NCBI RefSeq assembly: GCF_900299535.1
Contig: NZ_OMKE01000058.1
Location: forward strand, 1 to 64,000
Direction of reading: 5' to 3'
Length of the DNA: 64,000 bases
Origin: Aquimarina aquimarini
Lineage (GTDB): Bacteria > Bacteroidota > Bacteroidia > Flavobacteriales > Flavobacteriaceae
The position numbers and the translations under genes are program-made. This document shows, piece after piece, positions 25,962-35,027 of this stretch. The stretch's first letter is position 1. Every line of letters starts with the position of its first letter. A model generated the notes under the pieces. It saw only the letters and a list, made by a program, of their open reading frames with translations. It made no database searches and was not told where the DNA came from.

Positions 25962-28151
25962 ATGAGTCCTATCAGCAGATATATTCTTTCTTTACTTAGT
26001 TTTTTGTTTTTGGTAGGGAACATGCAAGCGCAAAATAAAAAGATAGATAGCTTAAAGAATGAATTAAAAATCTATACAAAGAAAGATACGGTTCGTGTAA
26101 AAATTCTCAATCACTTAGCTTTTTATCATTATAGAAGTAATCCGCCACAATCATTAGTATATGCTGAACAAGCAGGTAAACTTGCAGATGAAATAAAATC
26201 AACAAAAGGAAAAGCCCGCAGTTTTTATATGAAAGCGATTACCTATATGGAACAAACTAAGTTTGCAGTTTCTATTACAAATTATGAAAAAGCAATAGAG
26301 CTATATGCCTCAATAGATGACTTAAAAGGAATAGCTGGTTGTAAGAACGGTATGGGAGCTTTATACAATTATAGAGGTAATCAGAAACTTGCTTTAAAAT
26401 ATTTTAAAGAGGCATTGGCTATAGATCAGAAACTTGGAATAAAAAAGAACATGCCTAACTACCTCTATAATATAGGCAATATTTACTCTGGTATGGGAAA
26501 ATATAAAGAGGCTTTAATTAATTTTAAAAAAGCATTAAACGCTTATACAAATAGTAATAATAAACATGGGATACTTAGTTGTTTAAATGCAATAGCTGTG
26601 GTATATATAGAGCAAGGTAATTACCCATTATCTTTGGAGTATCATAACAAATCATTAGACGTTGCTGAAAAGTCTAATGATTCTATTGGTATTTTTCAAT
26701 CCCTAAATAATATTGGTAACATCTATAAACAACAAAAATTTTATGATAAAGCATTAAGTTTTTATAATAAGGCTTTGAGTATTCAACAGGCTAAGCATAA
26801 TACCAAAAACATTAATTCTATAACAAATAATATTGGGAGCATCTATATCAATAAAAAGGAATTTAATAAAGCTATCCTTTATTTTAAAAAATCTATTAAG
26901 GTGAGTAAAGAGATTAATGATAATGATTATTTAGCCATTAGCCTTAATGGTTTAGGTTTTTCATATTTGGGAATTAAAAAATATTCAAAAGCTTTAGCTA
27001 GCTTTCAAGAAGCAAATAAAATCACTAATACTACCCAAAAAAAATACGAATTATTAGAGTCTTATATAGGTATTGCAAGTGTGTATTACTACATGAATAA
27101 ATACAACTTGGCATTAATTAATGCTGAAAAAGGAGCTCAATTAGCAACTAAATATAAATTTTTAAAACACCAACGAGATGCTTATGAGTTACTCTCCAAA
27201 ATAAACAATAAAATAGGAGAGCACGAAAAAGCTTTTTTAAGTCATCAACAGCTAAAAAAATTAAATGACAGTCTTTTTAATAGAGAAAACATTAAGAAAA
27301 TTACAGAATTAGAATACGAATATAAATACAAAAATGAGTTAGCATCTGCAGAAAAAAGAGAATTAAGGTTGACCAAAACGGTAAAAACAACCTCTCAAAG
27401 TTTAGAAAAATCACAACGTAACTTATTACTTGGTGTAATAGCTTTTTTAATAACAATTTTAATTTTCGGAGCAACAATTTTCTTTTTAAAATTAAGAAAC
27501 GAAAAATCTAAAACACAGAATATAGTAATTGAACAAAAATTGTTACGCTCGCAAATGACACCTCATTTTATTTTCAATTCACTTTCTGTATTGCAAGGCA
27601 TGATTTTAAATAAAGAAGAGAAAAAATCTGTTTCTTATTTATCAAAATTCTCAAAATTGCTTCGAATTATTTTAGAAAACTCAAGAGACAAAATAGTTTT
27701 ACTTTCTCAAGAGTTAACTGCCATAGAAAACTATCTAGCACTCCAGAATTTGGAAAACGAAGCATATACATATACTGTTTTTGTAGAGGACACCATAGAT
27801 GTATCTGTGTTTAAAATCCCGCCAATGCTTATTCAGCCATTTGTTGAGAACGCCATAGAACATGCATTTGTGGATCAAAAAGAAAATAGAATACTTGATG
27901 TTCATCTATCCTATTTGAATAAAAAGTTAATTTGTACGATTACTGACAACGGTATTGGGGTTGACTCTCTAGTAAAGGGTAAAAATCAAGGTAAAAAATC
28001 ATTGTCTACAACAATAACCTCTGAACGATTAAAAATGTTATCTAATGATTTTAAAATGAAAGGCTCGGTTACTGTAGAAGATAGACAGAAATATAACGAG
28101 CAAGGAACCATAGTTACTTTAATAATTCCTTATAAAATTTTAACCACATGA
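25962..28151 (+). CDS. TPR-containing LytS-type sensor histidine kinase
   Basis: A 729-residue membrane kinase. It has a signal peptide (about 1-23), a periplasmic array of about seven to eight tetratricopeptide repeats (roughly 60-400, with units such as NYLYNIGNIYSGMGKYKEAL), a coiled coil, one transmembrane helix (about 487-508) and a cytoplasmic LytS-type kinase. The phosphoacceptor is H535 in RSQMTPHFIFNSL; the ATP-binding N box is LIQPFVENAIEHAF, followed by a DNGIG-type G box. It overlaps the next gene, a LytTR regulator, by 4 bases (ATGA), so the two form one system. The signal sensed by the TPR domain is unknown. Confidence 0.9.
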   Translation: MSPISRYILSLLSFLFLVGNMQAQNKKIDSLKNELKIYTKKDTVRVKILNHLAFYHYRSNPPQSLVYAEQAGKLADEIKSTKGKARSFYMKAITYMEQTKFAVSITNYEKAIELYASIDDLKGIAGCKNGMGALYNYRGNQKLALKYFKEALAIDQKLGIKKNMPNYLYNIGNIYSGMGKYKEALINFKKALNAYTNSNNKHGILSCLNAIAVVYIEQGNYPLSLEYHNKSLDVAEKSNDSIGIFQSLNNIGNIYKQQKFYDKALSFYNKALSIQQAKHNTKNINSITNNIGSIYINKKEFNKAILYFKKSIKVSKEINDNDYLAISLNGLGFSYLGIKKYSKALASFQEANKITNTTQKKYELLESYIGIASVYYYMNKYNLALINAEKGAQLATKYKFLKHQRDAYELLSKINNKIGEHEKAFLSHQQLKKLNDSLFNRENIKKITELEYEYKYKNELASAEKRELRLTKTVKTTSQSLEKSQRNLLLGVIAFLITILIFGATIFFLKLRNEKSKTQNIVIEQKLLRSQMTPHFIFNSLSVLQGMILNKEEKKSVSYLSKFSKLLRIILENSRDKIVLLSQELTAIENYLALQNLENEAYTYTVFVEDTIDVSVFKIPPMLIQPFVENAIEHAFVDQKENRILDVHLSYLNKKLICTITDNGIGVDSLVKGKNQGKKSLSTTITSERLKMLSNDFKMKGSVTVEDRQKYNEQGTIVTLIIPYKILTT

Positions 28152-28885
28152 AAACATTAATAATAGAAGATAAGGAATACATAAGAAAAGGCTTACTCAA
28201 CCTATTACAATTAATAGATGCAGAGATAGAAGTAATAGGAGAGTGTGAATCGGTAAAAGATGCTGTTGTCGTAGCAAATGCTTGTAAGCCAGAATTAATT
28301 TTTCTAGATATCAACCTTACTGATGGTACTGCGTTTGATTTTTTAGAACAAACAGAAAACTTATCTTTTAAAATTATCTTTATTACCGCGTATGAAGAAC
28401 ATGCCTTACAAGCCTTAAAAATTGGGGCAGTAGATTATCTTTTAAAACCTGTAGATATAGAAGAACTGCAAATGGCATTACAGAAAGTGGCTGAATTACC
28501 CATAACAAAACAAAAACAGCAGGTTAAGATTGCAAAAGAAGCTTGGAGCAATGAAGATTCTAAATTAATATTGTCACTCCATGACAGTTTTCAAGTCGTA
28601 GATTTAAATGAATTGTTATTTTGTGAATCAGATAAAGGGTATACAACATTTTATTGCAGTGACAATAAAAAATATATGGTTTCCAAAACCTTAAAAGAAT
28701 TTGAAGAACGTCTTTCTAAAGCTAGTTTTACACGCCCACACCAATCATTTATGGTTAACTTGAAATTTATAGATAAATACGACAAGTCTGGTATTATTTA
28801 TTTAAAAAATGGAAAAAAAATACCAGTATCTTCTCGTAAAAAGGAACACTTTCTAAGTACATTTTTAAATTGGAATAATCACTAA
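28148..28885 (+). CDS. LytTR-family response regulator
   Basis: A 245-residue regulator. The receiver domain (1-120) has the acidic pair at the start (IIEDKE), phospho-accepting D54 (LIFLDINL), the T switch residue in FITAYEEH and the lysine in LLKPVD. The LytTR DNA-binding domain (about 138-240) reads LLFCESDKGYTTFYC and ARPHQSFMVNLKFID-like residues, ending with a basic strand (GKKIPVSSRKKEHF). It is translationally coupled to the TPR kinase gene. Target genes are unknown; the lipoprotein genes downstream are candidates only because they are near. Confidence 0.92.
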   Translation: MKTLIIEDKEYIRKGLLNLLQLIDAEIEVIGECESVKDAVVVANACKPELIFLDINLTDGTAFDFLEQTENLSFKIIFITAYEEHALQALKIGAVDYLLKPVDIEELQMALQKVAELPITKQKQQVKIAKEAWSNEDSKLILSLHDSFQVVDLNELLFCESDKGYTTFYCSDNKKYMVSKTLKEFEERLSKASFTRPHQSFMVNLKFIDKYDKSGIIYLKNGKKIPVSSRKKEHFLSTFLNWNNH

Positions 28886-29047
28886 ATTTCTTCCTTTTAC
28901 AGATATTTAATCAAATATCTCATTTATTTGTTCTACTACCTCAGAAATAGATTCTCTATTTTCTAATACATCCTTACACACTACTTTTATTGGTATATAA
29001 ATAAAATCATTATAAATATTATGATGATAAACCAAAAACAAATTAAA

Positions 29048-29614
29048 ATGAAAGTATTAAAATTTACAGCACTAGTAGGAGTAATAATTACACTACTATC
29101 TTGTGGAGGAGGAACTAGTAAACAATCAGCCAATGCAGAAGGATTTGCAGTATTAGAGAAGGAAATAAAAAGCAAATTTGGGGATGAAGCTTATTTTACA
29201 GATTTATCAATTGCATACAATAAATCTATTGGCAATATTATTGGAGTAACTGTTACAGAAGATCCAGAGTCTTTAAAAATGGGGCAATGGAATTTATCCC
29301 AAGATAACTGGACACAAAATTCAGAAATATCTTTAGAAGTTCCAGAAGGAACAAAAGCTGTAGACTTTATGTTTCAGTTAAACGAAAAAATTACTCTCTC
29401 AAAATTAGGAGAATTAGTTGAGAGTTCTTGCAAACAATTAAAAGAAGAAAAAAATATAGAAAATCCAATTTTGAGTATGGCACAGATAAAATTTCCAAAA
29501 AATGGAGATATAACCAAAACTGAATATATTGTAATAATAATACCAGAAAATGGAGGAACTAATTTTATCTTTAGTTATGAGCTAAACGGAGATTTTATTG
29601 GATTGAATTACTAA
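29048..29614 (+). CDS. Hypothetical lipoprotein
   Basis: Starting at the ATG at 29048 gives 188 residues with a clean signal (MKVLKFTALVGVIITLLSC); the alternative in-frame ATG at 29021 would add nine charged residues in front. The mature part begins GGGTSKQ and is a single soluble domain with strands and helices (FGDEAYFTDLSIAYNKSIG, GQWNLSQDNW). I do not recognise it. It is probably tethered on the periplasmic face of the outer membrane. The following plus-strand gene begins 30 bases later. Confidence 0.65.
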   Translation: MKVLKFTALVGVIITLLSCGGGTSKQSANAEGFAVLEKEIKSKFGDEAYFTDLSIAYNKSIGNIIGVTVTEDPESLKMGQWNLSQDNWTQNSEISLEVPEGTKAVDFMFQLNEKITLSKLGELVESSCKQLKEEKNIENPILSMAQIKFPKNGDITKTEYIVIIIPENGGTNFIFSYELNGDFIGLNY

Positions 29615-29643
29615 TCTTTCTTACTATCAAATTTATTATACAG

Positions 29644-30030
29644 ATGGAAAAAATAATTACAGTTAATGATCAGTACAATTCATTAGATACACTTCATGGT
29701 TTTTTGAAAACAGCATCTTCTTTTGAATGTTCTAAAAAGTATGATATCTGGGAAGTTAGAAAAGATCATAACGGACAAATAGCGGAATGTGTAATTCTTA
29801 AAAAAAGCGCCATGCATGGAGTTAAACTATATTTTATAGACGATAATATGGTGAAAATGAATCATGTTATACCAAGTTCGATTATGAATGTTTATTTTGG
29901 TAAAAGTGTAAAGATACGAAGAGGGATTATTGAATTAATTGCTGGAAAAATAAAAGACGTGTTATTAGAACCTGCTCAGAAAAAAGCGTTTCAAGAGTTG
30001 GAAACGGTGGTGAATAAAGTAGCAGTATAA
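29644..30030 (+). CDS. Hypothetical cytosolic protein
   Basis: A 128-residue protein without signal or membrane segment. The first 90 residues form an alternating strand-helix pattern (SFECSKKYDIWEVRKDHNGQ, GVKLYFIDDNMVKMNHVIP), and the last 30 are helical and charged. No family is recognised. It lies between two lipoprotein genes in the same direction, 30 and 56 bases away, and may be co-transcribed with them. Codon use looks normal for the window. Confidence 0.6.
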   Translation: MEKIITVNDQYNSLDTLHGFLKTASSFECSKKYDIWEVRKDHNGQIAECVILKKSAMHGVKLYFIDDNMVKMNHVIPSSIMNVYFGKSVKIRRGIIELIAGKIKDVLLEPAQKKAFQELETVVNKVAV

Positions 30031-30086
30031 TATAATAAACTTCAATAGTGGAAGAGAATAGTAAAAGGTTTCATATATAGTAAACT

Positions 30087-30566
30087 ATGAAAAGGCTTTT
30101 AATAATTGTAATAGCAATAAGCTTGATAAGTTGTGGAAATGGTTATTTTTTTGAGACAGAAGCAATATATCAAGCAAGCATTTCAAACCTTAAAGTTAAT
30201 ATCACCGCAACAGGACATGTCTTAGATGGTGATGATCTTACTGATGGATTGGCAACAGGTATGATTACAAGTGTGAAGTTTTCAGATACTATTTATTTTA
30301 AGGCAAATTCGATTAAGTTTATATCACTTAGCTGCAAGAAAAATAAAATCACTACTCCAATAAGCTTTACAACTTCATTAGAGTATTGTCTTAATAAAAT
30401 TGGATATTTAAGCTATAACAGACAAGAATTAATAGAGCTTGGAGAAATTATTAAATCAACAGCTTATGGTCCAAAAGGAACTTATATTGATGGGCAAACC
30501 GATTTAGTTAAGATACTAAGTGTAAATTTTGAAACACATAGAGGATATCAAAAAAAGGAAGAGTAA
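30087..30566 (+). CDS. Hypothetical lipoprotein
   Basis: A 159-residue protein with a lipoprotein signal (MKRLLIIVIAISLISC, Cys16). The mature domain is strand-rich (IYQASISNLKVNITATGHVL, YFKANSIKFISLSCKK) with a second cysteine, and has no family I recognise. It is the last of a short run of plus-strand genes before the gap with inverted repeats at 30613-30848. Confidence 0.6.
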   Translation: MKRLLIIVIAISLISCGNGYFFETEAIYQASISNLKVNITATGHVLDGDDLTDGLATGMITSVKFSDTIYFKANSIKFISLSCKKNKITTPISFTTSLEYCLNKIGYLSYNRQELIELGEIIKSTAYGPKGTYIDGQTDLVKILSVNFETHRGYQKKEE

Positions 30567-30612
30567 ACTATTGTAATTCGTCGCGAATTTTGAAACTAAA
30601 CCTATAAAAAAA

Positions 30613-30848
30613 TGTCAATTTGAGCGTTTTTTTATAATAAACTACCTCTAGGAAAGCGCATGAAGTTTTTGTTTGAAAGGAACCTTTAATTTCGAAGCAA
30701 GCTTCAGAGTATTAAAATCTCTTTAGTAAGTAAAACGAAGAAAAACTGTATCGAGAATAGCTTTTTGATCTTATATTTAATGATTAATTTAGTACTAAAC
30801 CCTATTCTCGATACACTTCTTCTTAAGGGCGAAGTATTTGAATTGACG
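30613..30848. repeat. Nested inverted-repeat element
   Basis: An inner pair TGTATCGAGAATAG (30747-30760) and CTATTCTCGATACA (30802-30815) is perfectly complementary over 14 bp. An outer pair near 30613-30626 (TGTCAATTTGAGCG) and 30830-30848 is imperfectly complementary. Internal motifs such as CGAAGCAAGCTTC are typical of the short intergenic repeats scattered through Flavobacteriaceae genomes. The 341-base gap 30567-30908 holds this element and no gene. Confidence 0.55.
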
Positions 30849-30908
30849 AATTTGGGATTCAAAAACGTCAAAACGCAGAGTAAGTTATTATATATAATCT
30901 AAAAATAT

Positions 30909-31251
30909 ATGAATATCTTAAAACAAATTCTAACCTATATAATTTGGATACTATCGGCGCTGTTACTAGGTATCTGTTATATGTCGATTCTCTTAGGACC
31001 CCATAAAGAATCTTCAACACGAGTATTACATCTGTCTGATGTACTTTATGACTTAGCCCTGTTTTATGTAGGTTTGATAATCGGGAGTATTATAGCAGTG
31101 TTGTATATATTTATTGACATTTTTTACCTGAAAAAAAAAACTGAAAAACAGCTTAAAGTCAACAACTGTTCGTTTTATTGTTCTTCTTGCTATTACTATA
31201 GTTGTAGGAATAATACATTATACATTAGAAAAGATTATAGACATCATTTAA
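30909..31251 (+). pseudogene. Small membrane protein gene with A10 frameshift
   Basis: The frame from 30909 encodes two transmembrane helices (IIWILSALLLGICYMSILLG and LALFYVGLIIGSIIAVLYIF). It then enters a run of ten A (31131-31140), after which it reads a Cys- and Tyr-rich tail to 31277. In the neighbouring frame, starting at CTG 31141, the DNA encodes a third clean helix (VRFIVLLAITIVVGIIHY) ending at TAA 31249-31251. One A too many therefore seems to have shifted the frame. The true protein would be about 114 residues with three helices. It may be a sequencing error, a real mutation or a slippage site. Confidence 0.6.
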
Positions 31252-31307
31252 AAGTAATAGAATTGAAGAAATTTTAAACCACTTCACTATATAGCAAACT
31301 TAAAAAA

Positions 31308-32591
31308 ATGAAAATAAAATATCTTTTATACGTACTTATACTGCTAATCTCTTGTACTCAAAACACAAAAGAAAAAAAAGAACCTGTAGTGAAGGTAGAA
31401 GACGCTATTAGAAAATCAATAGATGCGCAAAAAAAGAGTGATGCTGTAAGTTTTGATGAAATCAGTACTGACATTATAAAAACACCTCGAATAGATATTA
31501 CAAAATTTGATAATGTTATAGAACAACTCAATATAGAAAAAACAAAGATTAATACTGATTTATTGGTCACCAAAATAATGTCTGATAATCCTGATGAAAC
31601 CATTATGGTTATTCCAGAATATGCTAATAAAGACATCGATCTTTTTGAACTTAATAGTTACATTGTAATCGTAAATAGTAATACAGGAAAAATAACACAT
31701 AAATACTTTGAAAGCTATAAAACAAATGGTTGGATATCAGATGCAATTCGCCTAGATGAAATAAAAATTGATACTGCGTCATATTTTGTAGATAACCATA
31801 CAAGAGCTTTTGGTATACGTGTGCATTATTTTGGCTCTTCTAGAGCCAATCCTTATTACAATCAAACTCTTTCTTTGTTTATAAAAGAAGGCGACACTTT
31901 AAAAAAAGTACTACATAATTTTAGTGTTGAAGAAAATACAGGTGAATATGATGGAGCTTGTTCAGGTCAATTTCTAGCCGAAGCTAAAATACTGATCATG
32001 GCAAAAGAAAAAACCAATGGATACTTTGATATTGTAGTAAAAAATAAAATTACTAAAACAAAAAAATATCAAGACGAAAATGGTGATTGTGATAGCAAAG
32101 AAAAAATTATTACCAAAACTTCGGTATTAAAATTTAATAGTAAAGAGTATAAAAAAAATACCTGTACATTTTCATCATTAGATGTTTATATAAATGATGC
32201 AGACCCAAATGGAACAAATATTAGAGGAGAACCTAATGGAAAAATAATTCTGAACCTTAATAATCAAAGTGAATATTTTATTTTAACAATCACTGAAGCT
32301 AATAATGGATGGTTCAAAGTTTTAAATATTAAAGATTTAGAATACAAGAAGATAAAAATTCCAGGTGACACAGGTTGGGTTCACAATTCTGTTATTGAAG
32401 CATCAACAAGTAAAAAAGTAACGCTGGTCGACACCATAGAAAGCAATACGACAACAGGAGTAATAGATGTAGAAACTCAAGTTCGCATAAAAGACAAATG
32501 TGCTGATTGGGTAAAGATAGAATATAAAGATTTAAACGGATGGATTGAGTCAAAATGGCTATGTGGAAATCCAGTTACAACCTGTCCTTAA
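31308..32591 (+). CDS. Lipoprotein with two SH3-like domains
   Basis: A 427-residue protein with a lipoprotein signal (lipobox LLISC, Cys16). Residues about 40-285 form a domain with no family I recognise. The C-terminal 140 residues contain two SH3-type units: DPNGTNIRGEPNGKIILNL...GWFKVL...GDTGWVHNSVI, and a shorter VRIKDKCADWVKIEYKDL-NGWIESKWL. SH3 domains of this kind usually bind peptidoglycan stem peptides or other envelope ligands. It is followed 11 bases later by the gene starting at 32603, which also ends in an SH3-like segment, so the pair is probably one operon. Confidence 0.7.
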   Translation: MKIKYLLYVLILLISCTQNTKEKKEPVVKVEDAIRKSIDAQKKSDAVSFDEISTDIIKTPRIDITKFDNVIEQLNIEKTKINTDLLVTKIMSDNPDETIMVIPEYANKDIDLFELNSYIVIVNSNTGKITHKYFESYKTNGWISDAIRLDEIKIDTASYFVDNHTRAFGIRVHYFGSSRANPYYNQTLSLFIKEGDTLKKVLHNFSVEENTGEYDGACSGQFLAEAKILIMAKEKTNGYFDIVVKNKITKTKKYQDENGDCDSKEKIITKTSVLKFNSKEYKKNTCTFSSLDVYINDADPNGTNIRGEPNGKIILNLNNQSEYFILTITEANNGWFKVLNIKDLEYKKIKIPGDTGWVHNSVIEASTSKKVTLVDTIESNTTTGVIDVETQVRIKDKCADWVKIEYKDLNGWIESKWLCGNPVTTCP

Positions 32592-32602
32592 ATAAAAAAC
32601 GT

Positions 32603-33337
32603 ATGAAAATTAAAGTATTTTTTTTAAGTATAGGGAGTATGTTTTTAACCCTGTCAGTGTGTGCTCAAAACAGCACTTTAAAAACGCAATTACAACTATT
32701 ACAAAAACCACCAACATATAAGTTCGTTTTAGATAGTACAGGTTTTTCAAAAATTAAAGACGCTACATTCTTTACGATTAATGGTGATACAGATGTGTTT
32801 AATATCAATAGTGAAAACATACATTTGGTAGACTTTACTAATGATGGCCAAAAAGATATCATCTATCAAGATACTCGACGTTATCAAGCAACCGTATTAC
32901 TAGCAAAAAAGGGCAATGATTTTTTTGAAATTTGGAGTGGGCCAGGAGCATTAGTAGATATACAACAAGGAGAACAAAAGACTATCTATGTTTTAAGCAG
33001 TCCTATCGGTTGTTTTAATATTATTTTGTTGTCAGAGCTTATTATGAAAAGCGATAATACCTTTATTACAGAGAATACAATAACCCTTCACCCAGATGTA
33101 AAACTGAATAAACTTGAAAAAATATTTAAGCAGGAAATACTGTCAGGAATACTAAGAACGCAACCTATAATAAATGATGAGAAGAAGAAAGATCCTTGTA
33201 CTGGAGATTTCATAACAGGAAATCAGATAAGAACTATAAAAAATAAAGAAGTGATGGTGATAAAAAAGCAGAAGGAGTGGTTGTTGGTAGCTTTACAAGA
33301 AAAGGATACTAGTATAATAGGTTGGATAAAAAAATAA
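32603..33337 (+). CDS. Secreted protein with C-terminal SH3-like segment
   Basis: I take the ATG at 32603, which gives a proper signal peptide (MKIKVFFLSIGSMFLTLSVCAQ); the in-frame ATG at 32555 lies inside the previous gene. The mature protein has about 220 residues. The middle contains an FG-GAP-like phrase (HLVDFTNDGQKDIIYQDTRR) and a strand-rich body. The last 45 residues (GNQIRTIKNKEVMVIKKQKE, then IIGWIKK) look like a minimal SH3 fold. Function unknown; probably periplasmic or surface-associated along with the preceding lipoprotein. Confidence 0.65.
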   Translation: MKIKVFFLSIGSMFLTLSVCAQNSTLKTQLQLLQKPPTYKFVLDSTGFSKIKDATFFTINGDTDVFNINSENIHLVDFTNDGQKDIIYQDTRRYQATVLLAKKGNDFFEIWSGPGALVDIQQGEQKTIYVLSSPIGCFNIILLSELIMKSDNTFITENTITLHPDVKLNKLEKIFKQEILSGILRTQPIINDEKKKDPCTGDFITGNQIRTIKNKEVMVIKKQKEWLLVALQEKDTSIIGWIKK

Positions 33338-33421
33338 AAAAGATAGTGTAACGTCCGTTTTTGCAGAACTTACAAGATGTAATAGATTTTCTAATACATA
33401 AAGCGGGTTAAATATAAATAT

Positions 33422-33592
33422 ATGAAATTGAGTAATTCATTTAGTGGAGCATTAAGAACATTCGCTTATTTTATGGCTAGCGGTACGCACTACCAGTTAG
33501 AAGGAGTGAAGTACCTAGATCTGTACGGAAAAGAACCTAGCGCCATAGAAAAAACATTTCAGACAGGAAAGCAATTTGAAAATGAAGAATAA
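33422..33592 (+). CDS. Short ORF, possible gene remnant
   Basis: A 56-residue frame (MKLSNSFSGALRTFAYFM...QTGKQFENEE). It has no signal peptide and no family I recognise. Its end overlaps the start of the next lipoprotein fragment by 11 bases. The internal sequence looks protein-like but short, so this may be the tail of a larger lost gene. Confidence 0.3.
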   Translation: MKLSNSFSGALRTFAYFMASGTHYQLEGVKYLDLYGKEPSAIEKTFQTGKQFENEE

Positions 33593-34109
33593 GATAAAAT
33601 CACTTTTGTTATTTACCGTTTTATGTAGCATTTGTTTTAATGCTTGCAAAGACAAACCTGTAGAGGTTGAAAAAAGTGAAAAAAAGACAAATCAAGAATT
33701 AGAGAAAAAAAACGCTATTCCAAGTGAGTTTAGTAGTGCGTTAAGGCCCAATGAAAAAATTAAACACAGATAACATAAAATTAATTAGTAAACACAAAAA
33801 TACGAACTCTTAGAATCAGGATTAAAAATTTATGGATTTGGAAAAATATATAGAGATACAGTAAACTATTTGAAATTTAATGATGATTATGATGAGTTTC
33901 TCATTTTTGTAGAAACAAATAATGATACCATCACATTGATTTATAATAATGAGAAACAAAACAAATACAATAAAGGAGATAAAATCACTATAAATTGGAA
34001 AATAGACAGTATACGATATGCAGGTGATAGTGAGTTTTTAGGCTTTAAAGAATTTTTAATTTCATCAAAAAAAATAGAAAATAGCACATCGTCTAAACTC
34101 TATCAATAA
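33582..34109 (+). pseudogene. Frameshifted lipoprotein
   Basis: The ATG at 33582 opens a lipoprotein signal (MKNKIKSLLLFTVLCSICFNAC) and reads to TAA at 33771-33773. A second frame, open from about 33800 (KYELLESGLKIYGFGKIY) and listed as a start at 33870, encodes a compact domain (DEFLIFVETNNDTITLIYNN, KGDKITINWKIDS) up to 34109. The region between reads sensibly only by changing frame, probably twice. The simplest view is one lipoprotein of about 170 residues broken by small indels. Two separate genes are possible but less likely, since the second part lacks a good start. Confidence 0.5.
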
Positions 34110-34126
34110 CCCTCAAAAGAAGAAAA

Positions 34127-34627
34127 TTGAAAACACGCATAGAAATCGATGTGCTTGAATTTTTTAAAACAGGAAAATTTGATAACTTAAAATTAGGACA
34201 AACCAAAGAATGGATTCTAAATAATTTTCCACATCCAGATAATTATGGAGATGATTTTTTAAGTGAAAAAGTTAATATTTGGACCTATGGAGGGATTGAA
34301 TTACATTTTGAAAAAGGAAAACTCTATTTAATATATTCTGATTATTGGTATGAAGGGAAACTAGATAGTGGTTATCAATTAAAACTAAATAAATGGATTT
34401 TTGAAGATATAAGTAAACTAAACCTGTTGTATGTTTTAACTAAATTAAATGAACACGATATAGATTACAAGAAAAAAGCTGACAACTTAGGGGTTTTACT
34501 TAGACTAAAAAGCGGAGTTGAATTGACTTTTGAAAATATAAATGATATTGAAGGGTTAAAATCAAATGACTTTCATATTACATCATTTGCACTGGTAGCA
34601 GAAAACCCATACCGATGGAAAGAGTAA
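34127..34627 (+). CDS. Putative immunity-type cytosolic protein
   Basis: A 166-residue protein, apparently starting with TTG at 34127 (no ATG fits the conserved-looking N-terminus). The opening VLEFFKTGKFDNLKLGQTKEWILNNFPHP and the later GGIELHFEKGKLYLIYSDYW fit a family of small flavobacterial proteins that I associate with polymorphic-toxin immunity loci, though I cannot name it. No signal peptide is present, so it should be cytosolic. It is first in a run of eight similar-sized plus-strand genes that extends to 38847. Confidence 0.55.
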   Translation: MKTRIEIDVLEFFKTGKFDNLKLGQTKEWILNNFPHPDNYGDDFLSEKVNIWTYGGIELHFEKGKLYLIYSDYWYEGKLDSGYQLKLNKWIFEDISKLNLLYVLTKLNEHDIDYKKKADNLGVLLRLKSGVELTFENINDIEGLKSNDFHITSFALVAENPYRWKE

Positions 34628-34652
34628 AGTTTTTATAAAAAAGTGATTAAAA

Positions 34653-34733
34653 GTGTCTAAATTGTATGTAGATTTTAATGAAAACATAGAAAAATTTGGG
34701 AAGCTACATATAAATAAAAAGAATAGTTACTAA
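34653..34733 (+). pseudogene. Truncated small gene remnant
   Basis: A 26-codon GTG-initiated frame beginning VSKLYVDFNENIEKFG. Its first ten residues look like the N-terminus of a family of small flavobacterial proteins found in immunity-gene arrays. It ends after 26 codons, so it is probably the leftover 5' end of a deleted gene. The call is weak because of the short length. Confidence 0.3.
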
Positions 34734-34745
34734 AATAAGTATCAG

Positions 34746-35027
34746 ATGAAATATATACACTACATAGTAATCATACTAGTGGGAGGATTTACCACTTTGT
34801 GTAGTTGGATTTATATCAAAAGAGCAAACTTTGACTACAACACTCAAGGTAAATTTTTATCCCCCGAAGATGGAGTTGTTTATAATGAACAAGCAAAAGA
34901 AATATATGGGTTTCTAGCTCTTTTTGGCCTGATTTTGATGGGAATAATTGTTAATAGATTGATAAAAAAAGCAAAAAAAAAAGAAAAAAAAAATGCAAAT
35001 AAAACAAGCCCGAGAATTGATACATAA
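34746..35027 (+). CDS. Small membrane protein
   Basis: A 93-residue protein with two predicted helices (about 5-24 and 55-75: YIHYIVIILVGGFTTLCSWI and IYGFLALFGLILMGIIVNRL) and a very lysine-rich tail (KKAKKKEKKNAN), placing the C-terminus in the cytosol. No family is recognised. Its 3' end overlaps the next gene by 35 bases, so translation is likely coupled. Confidence 0.6.
   Translation: MKYIHYIVIILVGGFTTLCSWIYIKRANFDYNTQGKFLSPEDGVVYNEQAKEIYGFLALFGLILMGIIVNRLIKKAKKKEKKNANKTSPRIDT

Noticed and set aside
25962..28885. Control of cydAB by the TPR-LytS/LytTR pair
   Set aside because: A terminator and a tRNA separate them and no shared site is visible; proximity alone is not enough.
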